The notes beneath the pieces were generated by a model. It was not told the DNA's origin, did no database searches, and saw nothing but the letters and a program-made list of their open reading frames with translations. 38,037 nucleotides of DNA from Gammaproteobacteria bacterium (GTDB lineage: Bacteria; Pseudomonadota; Gammaproteobacteria; SZUA-152): positions 1-38,037 of the forward strand of contig WFQM01000177.1 in the NCBI GenBank assembly GCA_015487095.1, read 5' to 3'. A program made the position numbers and the translations under genes. Below are positions 20,976 to 30,259 of the stretch, in pieces (position 1 is the first letter of the stretch; each line of letters starts with the position of its first letter).

Positions 20976-21727
20976 GTGGAGCGGTCATGTATGCCGAGGC
21001 GGAAGCCTATAACCTGCCTCTTAATCAAAGTGATGATTTTGATTCACAGGTCAAGCAATATGCGCCGTTGGTAAAGCGCATTGCCTATCATTTGATGTCT
21101 CGTCTGCCACCCAGTGTGCAGCAGGATGATCTTATTCAGGCGGGCATGATTGGCTTGCTGGAGGCATTGAAAAATTACGATGCCACGCAAGGTGCCAGTT
21201 TTCAGACCTATGCACGTATTCGAATTCGTGGTGCCATGCTGGACGAAATTCGTAAAAATGACTGGGCACCACGTTCAGTACACCGCAAGGCCAGAATGGT
21301 GGCCGAAGTGGTAAGAAATATTGAAAATGCCACAGGACGTGATGCGCGTGATCAGGAAATAGCTAAAGAGCTGGATGTGTCGCTGGAGGATTATCATCGG
21401 CTGTTGCAAGAAGCCAGTGGTCATCGTGTTTTCAGTTATGAAGAGCTGGATGTGGAATCACATGGTGGTGCCGAAACACTGACACAGAAAGTAAAAGGTC
21501 CACTGGAAGGGCTTCAGTCGGCAGATTTTAAACGTAGCCTGGCAGATGCCATTGCCGGTTTGCCGGAACGTGAACGTTTGGTGATGACTTTATATTACGA
21601 CGAAGAATTGAACCTGCGTGAAATCGGCTCAATTCTGGGTGTGAGTGAATCACGGGTATGTCAGATTCATAGCCAGGCAGTGATTCGTTTGCAATCACGT
21701 ATGACGCAATGGACCAGTGCAGATTAA
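20972..21727 (+). CDS. fliA: RNA polymerase sigma-28 factor FliA (ATGA overlap with fleN stop)
   Basis: YAPLVKRIAYHLMSRLPPSVQQDDLIQAGMIGLLEALKNYD and LPERERLVMTLYYDEELNLREIGSILGVSESRVCQIHSQA. Confidence 0.96.
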   Translation: MSGAVMYAEAEAYNLPLNQSDDFDSQVKQYAPLVKRIAYHLMSRLPPSVQQDDLIQAGMIGLLEALKNYDATQGASFQTYARIRIRGAMLDEIRKNDWAPRSVHRKARMVAEVVRNIENATGRDARDQEIAKELDVSLEDYHRLLQEASGHRVFSYEELDVESHGGAETLTQKVKGPLEGLQSADFKRSLADAIAGLPERERLVMTLYYDEELNLREIGSILGVSESRVCQIHSQAVIRLQSRMTQWTSAD

Positions 21728-21779
21728 CGAAATGATATTTTTCAATGTTGATTGAATGGATAGGTAAGCGGAGGATGTT

Positions 21780-22172
21780 TTGAATAAAGAAATGAAAATT
21801 CTCATTGTGGATGATTTTTCCACTATGCGACGGATTATTAAAAACCTGCTTCGTGACTTGGGATACACCAATACGCAGGAAGCGGATGATGGTCTTACTG
21901 CATTGCCCATACTTCAAGGTGGTGGTTTTGATTTTCTGGTGACAGATTGGAATATGCCGGGCATGCAGGGTATTGATCTACTTAAGGCGGTGCGGGCTGA
22001 TGGAAACTTGGCCAGTCTGCCAGTGTTGATGGTGACCGCAGAACAAAAGCGTGAGCAAATTGTGGAAGCTGCTGAAGCCGGCGTCAATGGTTATATTGTC
22101 AAACCTTTTACGGCACAAACGCTGAAAGAAAAAATCGACAAAATCTTTGAACGCATTGAGGCAGGGAGCTGA
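21780..22172 (+). CDS. cheY: Chemotaxis response regulator CheY (likely TTG start)
   Basis: [23 protein letters not shown]...[19 protein letters not shown]...[20 protein letters not shown] five nt before TTG. Confidence 0.95.
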   Translation: MNKEMKILIVDDFSTMRRIIKNLLRDLGYTNTQEADDGLTALPILQGGGFDFLVTDWNMPGMQGIDLLKAVRADGNLASLPVLMVTAEQKREQIVEAAEAGVNGYIVKPFTAQTLKEKIDKIFERIEAGS

Positions 22173-22174
22173 TC

Positions 22175-22939
22175 ATGGCTGGAAACGCACAGGAAAGTAT
22201 CGTGGAAGAAGATGGTAGCATCCTCGCGCATGCAGAAGAAATGGTACGCGCCATAAAACAGGGCGATGAAGAGCAGGTTAAAAGTATGCTCGAATATATT
22301 TCCCTGGCCCGTGAAGGCGGATTGTACAACGAGGTTGGGAAAATGGCCCGGCAACTACATGATGCCATGGACACTTTTTGTCAGGAAACACGCATTGATG
22401 AACTGGCTGAAGATGCCATTCCTGATGCGCGTACACGTCTTCGCCATGTCATTACCCTGACACAAAGCTCAGCTGATCGCTCGTTAACCGCAGTGGAAAA
22501 TACTCTGCCAAAATGTGATTCACTATCTGGCCGTATCGATGAGCTGGGTAAATCCTGGCAGAATTTTAAAAAACGTGAAATGTCTGTTGAGCAGTTTCGC
22601 GAATTAAGTGCCAGTCTGGAAACATTTTTTGTGGAAGCGGAAAAAGAGACAGGTGATATTCGTGCCGGGTTGAATGAAATCATGATGGCTCAGGACTTCC
22701 AGGATTTAACCGGGCAGATTATTACTCGTGTTATCGAGCTGGTGGAAGAAGTTGAAGGAAATCTGGTGGATTTGGTGCGTTTAACGGGTGAAAGACTGGT
22801 TAATCCATACGAGAAAAAAGAAAAAACTGAAAAGTCAGGTGTTGAAGCAGAAGGCCCGCAAGTGCCAGGCGCTGCTTCCAAAACAGCCGTAAGCGGTCAG
22901 GACGAAGTCGATGACTTGCTGTCGAGTCTTGGTTTTTGA
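22175..22939 (+). CDS. cheZ: CheY phosphatase CheZ
   Basis: IMMAQDFQDLTGQIITRVIELVEEVEGNL and C-terminal DEVDDLLSSLGF. Confidence 0.95.
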   Translation: MAGNAQESIVEEDGSILAHAEEMVRAIKQGDEEQVKSMLEYISLAREGGLYNEVGKMARQLHDAMDTFCQETRIDELAEDAIPDARTRLRHVITLTQSSADRSLTAVENTLPKCDSLSGRIDELGKSWQNFKKREMSVEQFRELSASLETFFVEAEKETGDIRAGLNEIMMAQDFQDLTGQIITRVIELVEEVEGNLVDLVRLTGERLVNPYEKKEKTEKSGVEAEGPQVPGAASKTAVSGQDEVDDLLSSLGF

Positions 22940-22969
22940 TGGTGCAAACAGAAAAGTTGAAACCCGATT

Positions 22970-25030
22970 ATGTCAATGGATGAAGATCAAGAATTATTGC
23001 AGGATTTCCTGGTTGAGGCCGGTGAAATACTTGAACTGCTGAATGAGCAGCTGGTTGACCTTGAGCAACGCCCGAAAGATTCGGAATTGCTCAATGCTGT
23101 ATTTCGCGGGTTTCATACCATAAAGGGAGGTGCAAGTTTTTTGAGCCTCACAGCATTGGTTGATATTTGTCATCGTGCCGAAGATGTATTTAATGCCCTG
23201 CGTAATGGCGAGAGAGATGTTGATGCAAATTTAATGGATGTCATTCTTCCCGTTGTGGATGTGGTGAATGAGCAGTTTGACGAAATTCGTACTGGCCAGG
23301 AGCCAACCCCCGCAGCCCCCGAGTTATTGGCACAGTTGGAAGGTCTGCTTTTGGGCAATGCGGCTGAAGCGGAGCCTACGCAAGAAGTGACAGAAAAGGT
23401 ATCTGATAAGGATGCTGATGCAGAATTTGAAGCTATTATTGATGCAGCACAAAATGCGAAAAACACACAGGATAAACCCGCCAGCAACGCTGAAGAATTC
23501 TCCGAAGATGAGTTTGAGGCATTGCTGGATCAATTGCATGGTGAGGGAAAACATGCTGTTGTGTCATCAGACAAACTCATTGGAACAACGACTGCCGCAG
23601 ATTCCAGTAATACAACAGAAAAACCAAAGAAAAATGAATCGTCAGATATTATTACTGATAATGAATTTGAAGCATTATTAGATCAATTACAGGGCGCGGG
23701 CACACCGGCTGCCGGTCAGTCTTCGGCTAGCGGAAAAGTGGAAAACAACGCAGTCGAAAAAATACCGGAACAGAAAAAACCGACTGTCGACGTTGTCAAA
23801 AAAACTGAAACCAAAAAATCCAAAGCCCCCGCAGCCGTCAAAGAAGCTCCCGCACAACAGGCAGAAACCACCGTTCGGGTGGATACCAAACGTCTTGATG
23901 ACATCATGAATATGGTGGGTGAACTGGTTTTGGTGCGCAATCGTGTGGCGACACTGGGTCTGGCTATCCATGATGATGAAATGGCAAAAGTGGTTTCCAA
24001 TCTTGATGTGGTGACCGCCGATCTGCAATCCGCGATTATGAAAACGCGCATGCAGCCGATTAAAAAAGTGTTTGGGCGCTTTCCCCGTGTGGTGCGTGAT
24101 CTTGCCCGTACCCTCAAAAAAGAAGTCAATCTTGAGATGCAGGGTGAAGATACTGATCTTGATAAAAACCTTGTTGAAGCTTTGGCAGACCCGTTGGTCC
24201 ATTTGGTGCGTAATGCCGTTGATCATGGTATTGAAACACCGGAACAACGCGAGGCCGCTGGAAAGCCGCGTGCAGGTACGGTGATATTAACAGCAGAACA
24301 GGAAGGTGATCATATCCTGTTACTGATTCAGGATGATGGCAAAGGGATGAATCCTGATAATTTGCGTAATGCTGCTGTAGAAAAAGGCATGATGGATGCT
24401 GAAACAGCAGCACGCCTTGAAGATAGGGAATGTTTTAACCTGATATTTGCACCGGGATTTTCCACCAAACAGGAAATTTCTGATGTATCGGGACGCGGCG
24501 TGGGCATGGATGTCGTTAAGACACGCATCGAACAACTGAACGGCACCGCAGAAATTGATTCTGAAGAAGGGCGTGGCAGTATTATTCGCATTCAGGTGCC
24601 ATTGACGTTGGCTATTATGCCGACATTAATGGTGAAACTTGATATGCAGATATTTGCCCTGCCACTGGCTAGCGTCAATGAAATATTTCATCTCGACCTG
24701 ACTCGTACCAACACGGTGGATGGTCAGTTGGTGGTCATGGTGCGTGACAAGGCATTACCCCTGTTTTATTTACGCCGCTGGCTGGTGGCAGGCGCGGCAT
24801 ATGATGAGCTTCCCGAAGAGGGGCATGTGGTGGTGGTGAGCATCGGGGCGCAACGTGTGGGTTTTGTGGTTGATAAATTAATTGGCCAGGAAGAAGTGGT
24901 GATCAAACCACTGGGTGCATTATTACATGGAATGAAAGGGCTTGCCGGAGCAACCATTACCGGTGATGGAAAAATTTCATTGATTCTGGATCTTCCCGGT
25001 TTGATGCATACCTATACCGGTAAAAATTGA
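22970..25030 (+). CDS. cheA: Chemotaxis histidine kinase CheA
   Basis: Hpt HTIKGGASFLSL; P3 TVRVDTKRLDDIMNMVGELVLVRN; LVRNAVDHGIE; GRGVGMDVVKTRIEQLNG; C-terminal CheW-like domain. Confidence 0.97.
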   Translation: MSMDEDQELLQDFLVEAGEILELLNEQLVDLEQRPKDSELLNAVFRGFHTIKGGASFLSLTALVDICHRAEDVFNALRNGERDVDANLMDVILPVVDVVNEQFDEIRTGQEPTPAAPELLAQLEGLLLGNAAEAEPTQEVTEKVSDKDADAEFEAIIDAAQNAKNTQDKPASNAEEFSEDEFEALLDQLHGEGKHAVVSSDKLIGTTTAADSSNTTEKPKKNESSDIITDNEFEALLDQLQGAGTPAAGQSSASGKVENNAVEKIPEQKKPTVDVVKKTETKKSKAPAAVKEAPAQQAETTVRVDTKRLDDIMNMVGELVLVRNRVATLGLAIHDDEMAKVVSNLDVVTADLQSAIMKTRMQPIKKVFGRFPRVVRDLARTLKKEVNLEMQGEDTDLDKNLVEALADPLVHLVRNAVDHGIETPEQREAAGKPRAGTVILTAEQEGDHILLLIQDDGKGMNPDNLRNAAVEKGMMDAETAARLEDRECFNLIFAPGFSTKQEISDVSGRGVGMDVVKTRIEQLNGTAEIDSEEGRGSIIRIQVPLTLAIMPTLMVKLDMQIFALPLASVNEIFHLDLTRTNTVDGQLVVMVRDKALPLFYLRRWLVAGAAYDELPEEGHVVVVSIGAQRVGFVVDKLIGQEEVVIKPLGALLHGMKGLAGATITGDGKISLILDLPGLMHTYTGKN

Positions 25031-25049
25031 TGACCGGTAAAAATTAATG
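25016..25049. repeat. 17-bp tandem duplication at the cheA stop codon
   Basis: accggtaaaaattgatg accggtaaaaattaatg. Confidence 0.85.
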
Positions 25050-25106
25050 CTACCCCATCCTACATTGGAATAAACAGTACAATACAAAATTGTGGAGAAA
25101 TAATTA

Positions 25107-26210
25107 ATGGCTGTCCGTGTATTAGTGGTGGATGACTCACGATTTTTCCGCCGCCGTGTGACGGAAATACTGGAAGCCGATCCACAGATAAAAGTGATTG
25201 ACAGTGCTGAAAATGGTGTGGAGGCGGTAAGTAAAGCATCACGCCTGAAGCCGGATGTGATTACCATGGATGTGGAAATGCCGGTAATGGATGGTATTAC
25301 CGCAACACGAAAAATTATGGCGAGCCATCCAACGGCGATTCTGATGTTTTCTTCGCTGACCACAGACGGTGCGCGTGCGACATTGGATGCATTGGATGCC
25401 GGTGCCGTGGATTTTTTACCAAAGCGGTTTGAAGATATTTCCAATGACCGTGAAGAAGCTAAAAAACTTTTATGTGAACGGGTACGAGCTGTTGGAGCGC
25501 GACGCAGTCCATCTCGTCCGGCAGTCGCCCCACGTCCGGTGTTTTCGTCAACTCGTCCTGATGCACCTGCGAGTGGTGCATCCGCTACAGCCTCAAAAGC
25601 ACCACCGGTTCGTACACCAATAAATAGTTCACTGAAAAAAGGTCTGACAAAATTGGTGGCCATTGGCACTTCCACGGGTGGACCGGTTGCCTTGCAAAAT
25701 GTGTTGAAACAATTGCCTGAAGCCTTTTCAGTGCCCATTATTTTGATTCAGCACATGCCCGCCAGTTTTACCCATGCTTTTGCTCAACGATTGAATTCCA
25801 CCTGCGCCATTAACGTGCGTGAAGCACAAGACGGTGATTTTCTGGAGGCGGGGTTGGCCTTGTTGGCACCGGGCGGACAACAAATGATTATTGAAAAAAG
25901 AGCAGGGCGGGACATTGTCCGTATTACGGATAGTGAGCCAGGCCAAAATTATAAACCCTGTGTGGATATTACTTTTGCCTCAGTTGCCAAACTGTACCCC
26001 GGGAAACTGTTGGCCGTGGTATTAACGGGTATGGGTGCAGACGGCAGGGAAGGGGCAAAATTGATCAAGCAGGGAGGCTCACAGATATGGGCACAGGATG
26101 AGGCATCCTGTGTGGTGTACGGAATGCCTGCGGCTGTGGTGGATGCCGGTATTGTGGATCAGGTTTTGCCGTTAGATGATGTCGGCAGGGCGTTAGCCGA
26201 AAAGGTGTAA
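25107..26210 (+). CDS. cheB: Protein-glutamate methylesterase CheB
   Basis: VLVVDDSRFFRRRVTEIL receiver; GTSTGGPVALQNVLKQLP...LIQHMPASFTHAFAQRLN...LTGMGADGREGAKLIKQGG. Confidence 0.96.
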   Translation: MAVRVLVVDDSRFFRRRVTEILEADPQIKVIDSAENGVEAVSKASRLKPDVITMDVEMPVMDGITATRKIMASHPTAILMFSSLTTDGARATLDALDAGAVDFLPKRFEDISNDREEAKKLLCERVRAVGARRSPSRPAVAPRPVFSSTRPDAPASGASATASKAPPVRTPINSSLKKGLTKLVAIGTSTGGPVALQNVLKQLPEAFSVPIILIQHMPASFTHAFAQRLNSTCAINVREAQDGDFLEAGLALLAPGGQQMIIEKRAGRDIVRITDSEPGQNYKPCVDITFASVAKLYPGKLLAVVLTGMGADGREGAKLIKQGGSQIWAQDEASCVVYGMPAAVVDAGIVDQVLPLDDVGRALAEKV

Positions 26211-26211
26211 T

Positions 26212-26952
26212 GTGGATATTCTCAGCATCCTGGGTCTGATCATTGGTTTTGGTGCCATACTGGGCGGTCAATATCTGGAAGGTGGTCATGTTGGTTCGCT
26301 GATTAATGGCCCTGCCTGTCTGATCGTATTGGGTGGCACCGTGGGTGCAGTGATGCTGCAATCGCCTCTGCGAGTGTTCATGATGTCACTCAAGATGGTT
26401 TTCTGGATTATATTTCCACCTAAATTGAAAAGTGAAGAAGCCATCGAAAAAATTATGGAATGGAGCAATATTGCCCGTAAAGAAGGACTTTTGGGACTGG
26501 AGGATATTGCCGAAAATGAAAGTAACCCCTTTGCACAAAAAGGTTTACAGTTGCTGGTGGATGGTAGCGAACCTGAAGTGATTCGCCGGGTTATGGAAGT
26601 TGAACTGGATGCCAAGGAACACTATGGCAATGAGGCGGCCAAGGTGTTTGAAAATATGGGAGGATACAGTCCCACCATTGGTATTATTGGTGCGGTAATG
26701 GGTTTGATTCATGTTATGCAGAATCTGGCTGATCCATCAAAACTGGGTTCAGGTATTGCCACAGCATTTGTGGCCACTATTTATGGTGTTGGTTTGGCAA
26801 ACCTGTTGTTTTTACCAATGGCAGGAAAATTAAAGGCACAGGTACATGCACAATCCCAACTTTATGAAATGATTGTAGAAGGTGTGATTTCCATTGCCGA
26901 AGGTGAGAATCCTCGTAATATTGAAACAAAGTTACGAGGCTTCACAGGTTAG
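26212..26952 (+). CDS. motC: Flagellar stator MotA/PomA-type protein (MotC), GTG start
   Basis: MDILSILGLIIGFGAILGGQYLEGGHVGSLINGPACLIVLGGTVGAVMLQ; GGYSPTIGIIGAVMGLIHVMQNL. Confidence 0.93.
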   Translation: MDILSILGLIIGFGAILGGQYLEGGHVGSLINGPACLIVLGGTVGAVMLQSPLRVFMMSLKMVFWIIFPPKLKSEEAIEKIMEWSNIARKEGLLGLEDIAENESNPFAQKGLQLLVDGSEPEVIRRVMEVELDAKEHYGNEAAKVFENMGGYSPTIGIIGAVMGLIHVMQNLADPSKLGSGIATAFVATIYGVGLANLLFLPMAGKLKAQVHAQSQLYEMIVEGVISIAEGENPRNIETKLRGFTG

Positions 26953-26970
26953 CGTTGGTAGCTAACCTGT
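26944..26970. other. Perfect 10-bp stem-loop spanning the motC stop codon
   Basis: acaggttagc-gttggta-gctaacctgt. Confidence 0.7.
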
Positions 26971-26974
26971 AATA

Positions 26975-27138
26975 TATACCCGTAGCGATTGAAATTTAGG
27001 CACTCATTGCACGCCCTCTTTATTTCATGGCTGCGTTGAAATTCCTCACAATAGACCGGCTATTATTCGTCATTTCGCCTCGCCATGAAATGGATATGAC
27101 GCACACTGAACACCTAAATCTCAAATGCTACGGGTATA
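26975..27138. mobile_element. MITE-like inverted-repeat element between motC and motD
   Basis: TIRs tatacccgtagcgattgaaatttagg (26975-27000) / cctaaatctcaaatgctacgggtata (27113-27138); internal perfect arm atttcatggc / gccatgaaat. Confidence 0.75.
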
Positions 27139-27144
27139 GTTGTT

Positions 27145-28053
27145 ATGGCACGCAAAAAAAAACCGGAAGAACATGTCAATCACGAACGCTGGCTGGTTTC
27201 CTATGCGGACTTTATTACGCTGTTGTTTGCATTTTTCGTGGTGATGTATTCAATTTCATCAGTGAATGAAGGTAAATATCGCGTATTGTCAGATTCCATT
27301 TCTTCTGCCTTTAACCCATCAGAAGTAGGGTTGCCGATCAAGCTGAACAATCCGTTAAAACCTCCAATTGTTTCGCGTGCGGCCATGTCGTCAGCTAATT
27401 TTTCCAATACTCAAAATTTGTCAGCCTATGGTGGCGTTGAAGCCAGTAGAGAAGATAAAATAAACCTGCGCAAGATTGCGGCTCGTATTTCAAAAGATCT
27501 GGCACCGTTAATCGATGACAAACTGGTGAAGGTGAAAAAAAATGATTTATGGATAGAAATAGAAATCAAATCCAGTATTTTGTTTGGCAGTGGCAAGGCA
27601 TCATTACAGGCAAAGGCCCGCCCGGTATTGCGTGATGTTGCAAAAGTGTTAAGTGACTTTAACAATCAGATACAGGTCGAAGGCTTTACGGATAATATAC
27701 CTATTGCGACGGAAGATTTTCAGTCTAACTGGGAGCTGTCAGCAGCTCGTGCAGCCAATGTAGTGCATTTGTTTTCCCGTGCTGGTGTTAAGCCTTCGCG
27801 TTTGTCTGCCGTCGGTTATGGTGAATTCAAACCGATTGCTGACAATACTACGGCAAAAGGACGGCAAGCGAACCGACGTGTGAAAATCATTGTTCTGTCG
27901 GATGCCATTGCACGCAGAACCAGCCGTTCCGAGCAACTGGAAAAAACCATTGCGGCCAAACGAAAAATTAAAAATGCGCAATCCGGTGTTTCCGAAAATA
28001 TACCTGCAAAAGGCCCGGCACCCATTCATATTCTTCCCCCTGCACGTCAATAA
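27145..28053 (+). CDS. motD: Flagellar stator MotB/OmpA-family protein (MotD)
   Basis: HERWLVSYADFITLLFAFFVVMYSISSVNEGKYRVL and OmpA-like VEGFTDNIPI...NWELSAARAANVV...GYGEFKPIADN. Confidence 0.93.
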   Translation: MARKKKPEEHVNHERWLVSYADFITLLFAFFVVMYSISSVNEGKYRVLSDSISSAFNPSEVGLPIKLNNPLKPPIVSRAAMSSANFSNTQNLSAYGGVEASREDKINLRKIAARISKDLAPLIDDKLVKVKKNDLWIEIEIKSSILFGSGKASLQAKARPVLRDVAKVLSDFNNQIQVEGFTDNIPIATEDFQSNWELSAARAANVVHLFSRAGVKPSRLSAVGYGEFKPIADNTTAKGRQANRRVKIIVLSDAIARRTSRSEQLEKTIAAKRKIKNAQSGVSENIPAKGPAPIHILPPARQ

Positions 28054-28059
28054 GCGACT

Positions 28060-28881
28060 GTGAGGGATTCTGCATTGAAAGTCTGGTCCGTCGCAAATCA
28101 AAAAGGAGGTGTGGGTAAAACCACTACCGTGGTCAGCCTGGGTGGCCTGCTGGCTCGGCGGGGTTATCGCACATTGTTGCTGGACATGGATCCGCATGGT
28201 TCCATGTCTTCTTATTTTGGTCTGGACCCGGATCAAACCGATGCCAGTCTGTATCGCTTATTTCAAATCAAACAGTCAAAACTGACTGTGCCACCACAAC
28301 AACTTATTCACAAAACACGTTTCGATAATCTTTCACTGTTACCCGCATCCACGGCCCTGGCTACGCTGGATCGTCAACTCAGTGCCTCTGATGGTATGGG
28401 GCTGGTGGTCAAACATGCGCTGGACCTGTTATCGGCAGAATATGATTTTGCTCTCATTGACTGCCCGCCACTGCTGGGTGTTTTGATGGTCAATGCACTG
28501 GCCGCTTGTGAACATCTGGTGATTCCGGTGCAAACCGAGTTTCTTGCCGTGAAAGGTCTGGAGCGTATGATGCAAACCTTGAGCATGATTGGCCGCGCCA
28601 AACATCGTGTACCGGAATACACTATTTTACCCACCATGTTTGATCGTCGTACCCGTGCCTCTGTCAGCACTTTGCGACATTTGCAGGACCGGTATGTTTC
28701 CTGTTTATGGCGTTCGGTGATTCCTATTGATACCGAATTCCGGGAAGCCAGTCGTACAGGTGTGCCTTTACCCATTCGCTCACCCAAAGATCGTGGCTCA
28801 CTGGCCTATGAGGAACTGCTTAATGATTTGCTGACGCCTGCGGCCCAGGGGCATTCATCGGTAGCGGCCGGTATTGCTTAA
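28060..28881 (+). CDS. parC: ParA-like ATPase of the chemotaxis array positioning system (ParC type)
   Basis: VANQKGGVGKTTTVVSLGGLLARRGYRTLLLDMDPHGSMSSYFGL; placed between motD and CheW-domain genes. The parC name here is the chemotaxis ATPase, not topoisomerase IV. Confidence 0.85.
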   Translation: MRDSALKVWSVANQKGGVGKTTTVVSLGGLLARRGYRTLLLDMDPHGSMSSYFGLDPDQTDASLYRLFQIKQSKLTVPPQQLIHKTRFDNLSLLPASTALATLDRQLSASDGMGLVVKHALDLLSAEYDFALIDCPPLLGVLMVNALAACEHLVIPVQTEFLAVKGLERMMQTLSMIGRAKHRVPEYTILPTMFDRRTRASVSTLRHLQDRYVSCLWRSVIPIDTEFREASRTGVPLPIRSPKDRGSLAYEELLNDLLTPAAQGHSSVAAGIA

Positions 28882-28885
28882 GCCC

Positions 28886-29590
28886 ATGCATAAGAAACCT
28901 CATGAATTACATACCCTGGCAGAGCCACAACAAGCTTTGGGTCTGTATCTGGATGCCTTGTTGGATGAAACCACGTTCGTTGTGGAGGAAAATAAACAGG
29001 AGCTGCATGTCACTGAAAATGCAGCACTCGAAAAGGCATTGGAAAGGGCGACGGCACTGCCCCTTGAGCCTGTGGATGTTGAGCCAGTGCCTCTCGCAGA
29101 TACATCACAAAAACAAATCTGCATTGCAACACCGGATTGGGCACAAAACAGATTTCAGTGTCTCAGTTTTCAGGTTGCCGGCATCACACTGGCTGCACCA
29201 TTGGAAAAATTAAATGGCATTGTTGAGCTAACAGAAGAAATTACGGAATTGCCGGGATATGCACCCTGGGTAATTGGTCTTTTACCCAATCGTGGACAAA
29301 ATGTGCAAGTGGTGGATGTGGCGCAAATCATCATGCCCACTGAAAGTGATTCGGTGATGCAACCCACCGCAGAACGGATGAAATTTATTATCCTGTTGGA
29401 AGGCGGAAAATTTGGCCTGGCGGCCGACAGTATTTCCCAGGTGCTGAGTTTGGAAGCGGATGATGTGCGCTGGCGCAGCACACAAAGCAAACGGCCATGG
29501 CTGGCAGGTACAGTGATTGAAAAAATGTGCGCATTGCTGGAAATGGACCTGCTTTGTACACAGTTACGGGCGGGTCTGACTAAAGCTTAA
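28886..29590 (+). CDS. parP: CheW-domain protein, ParP type (ORF open from TTG 28874; ATG 28886 likely)
   Basis: CheW-like C-terminal domain FQVAGITLAAPLEKLNGIVELTEEITELPGYAPWVIGLLPNRGQNVQVVDVAQIIMP; directly downstream of the ParA-like gene. Confidence 0.8.
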   Translation: MHKKPHELHTLAEPQQALGLYLDALLDETTFVVEENKQELHVTENAALEKALERATALPLEPVDVEPVPLADTSQKQICIATPDWAQNRFQCLSFQVAGITLAAPLEKLNGIVELTEEITELPGYAPWVIGLLPNRGQNVQVVDVAQIIMPTESDSVMQPTAERMKFIILLEGGKFGLAADSISQVLSLEADDVRWRSTQSKRPWLAGTVIEKMCALLEMDLLCTQLRAGLTKA

Positions 29591-29612
29591 ATGATGCCTG
29601 ATATCGGGTGGT

Positions 29613-29629
29613 ATGGTACGAATCATGCA
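29613..29629 (+). promoter_or_regulatory. Possible sigma-54-like site upstream of cheW (ATGGTACGAATCATGCA)
   Basis: Correct GG-N10-GC spacing, three mismatches to YTGGCACGRNNNTTGCW. Confidence 0.35.
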
Positions 29630-29716
29630 TTTATTAAGTATTACGCCGTAAGTGACCAATAAATGACACTTGATGTAATAAATCAAGCTAACTGAATGAG
29701 TTAAAGGTGGATATCA

Positions 29717-30202
29717 ATGAGTGCAACAGCGGGTAGTTCCAGAAAAAAGGTGGCAGAAGAGGCGTTGCGATGGGTCACTTTCCGTCTGGAAAATGAAAAA
29801 TACGGTATTAATGTCATGCAGGTGCAGGAGGTGTTACGCATTACCGAAATTGCACCTGTACCCGGTGCGCCCAGTTATGTACTGGGCATCATCAACCTGC
29901 GGGGCAATGTGGTGACGGTAATTGATACACGTAGCCGTTTTGGTCTGGCATCCGTGGAGACGGATGATTCTTCACGGGTGGTGATTATCGAATCCGAAGA
30001 ACAGGTGGTGGGTATTCTGGTGGACAGTGTGGCAGAGGTAGTGGACTTGCAGCCCTCGGAAATTGAAACCGCACCTAATGTCGGCACAGAAGAGAGCGCT
30101 AAATTTATTCAGGGTGTCGCCAGTCATGATGGTGAATTATTAATTCTGGTGGATCTTAACAAACTGCTCAGTGATGAAGAGTGGTCGGATATGATGTTTT
30201 AA
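29717..30202 (+). CDS. cheW: Chemotaxis coupling protein CheW
   Basis: VTFRLENEKYGINVMQVQEVLRITEIAPVPGAPSYVLGIINLRGNVVTVIDTRSRFGL. Confidence 0.96.
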   Translation: MSATAGSSRKKVAEEALRWVTFRLENEKYGINVMQVQEVLRITEIAPVPGAPSYVLGIINLRGNVVTVIDTRSRFGLASVETDDSSRVVIIESEEQVVGILVDSVAEVVDLQPSEIETAPNVGTEESAKFIQGVASHDGELLILVDLNKLLSDEEWSDMMF

Positions 30203-30259
30203 GCCACTTGTTTTACGATCTCAACATGTAGTGCACAAAATACGCGAGAGGTAACAAGT

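Noticed and set aside
21775-21783. Mini-ORF ATG-TTT-TGA just before cheY
   Set aside because: The ATG abuts the GGAGG with no spacing, so initiation there is unlikely; the TTG at 21780 has correct spacing.
23687-24247. 186-aa minus-strand ORF inside cheA
   Set aside because: Shadow ORF of the conserved cheA P3/P4 coding frame.
24977-25738. 253-aa minus-strand ORF overlapping cheB
   Set aside because: Antisense of the CheB receiver and linker; no family resemblance.
27027-27269. 80-aa ORF starting within the motC-motD inverted-repeat element
   Set aside because: It runs out of frame into motD; no RBS or family signal.
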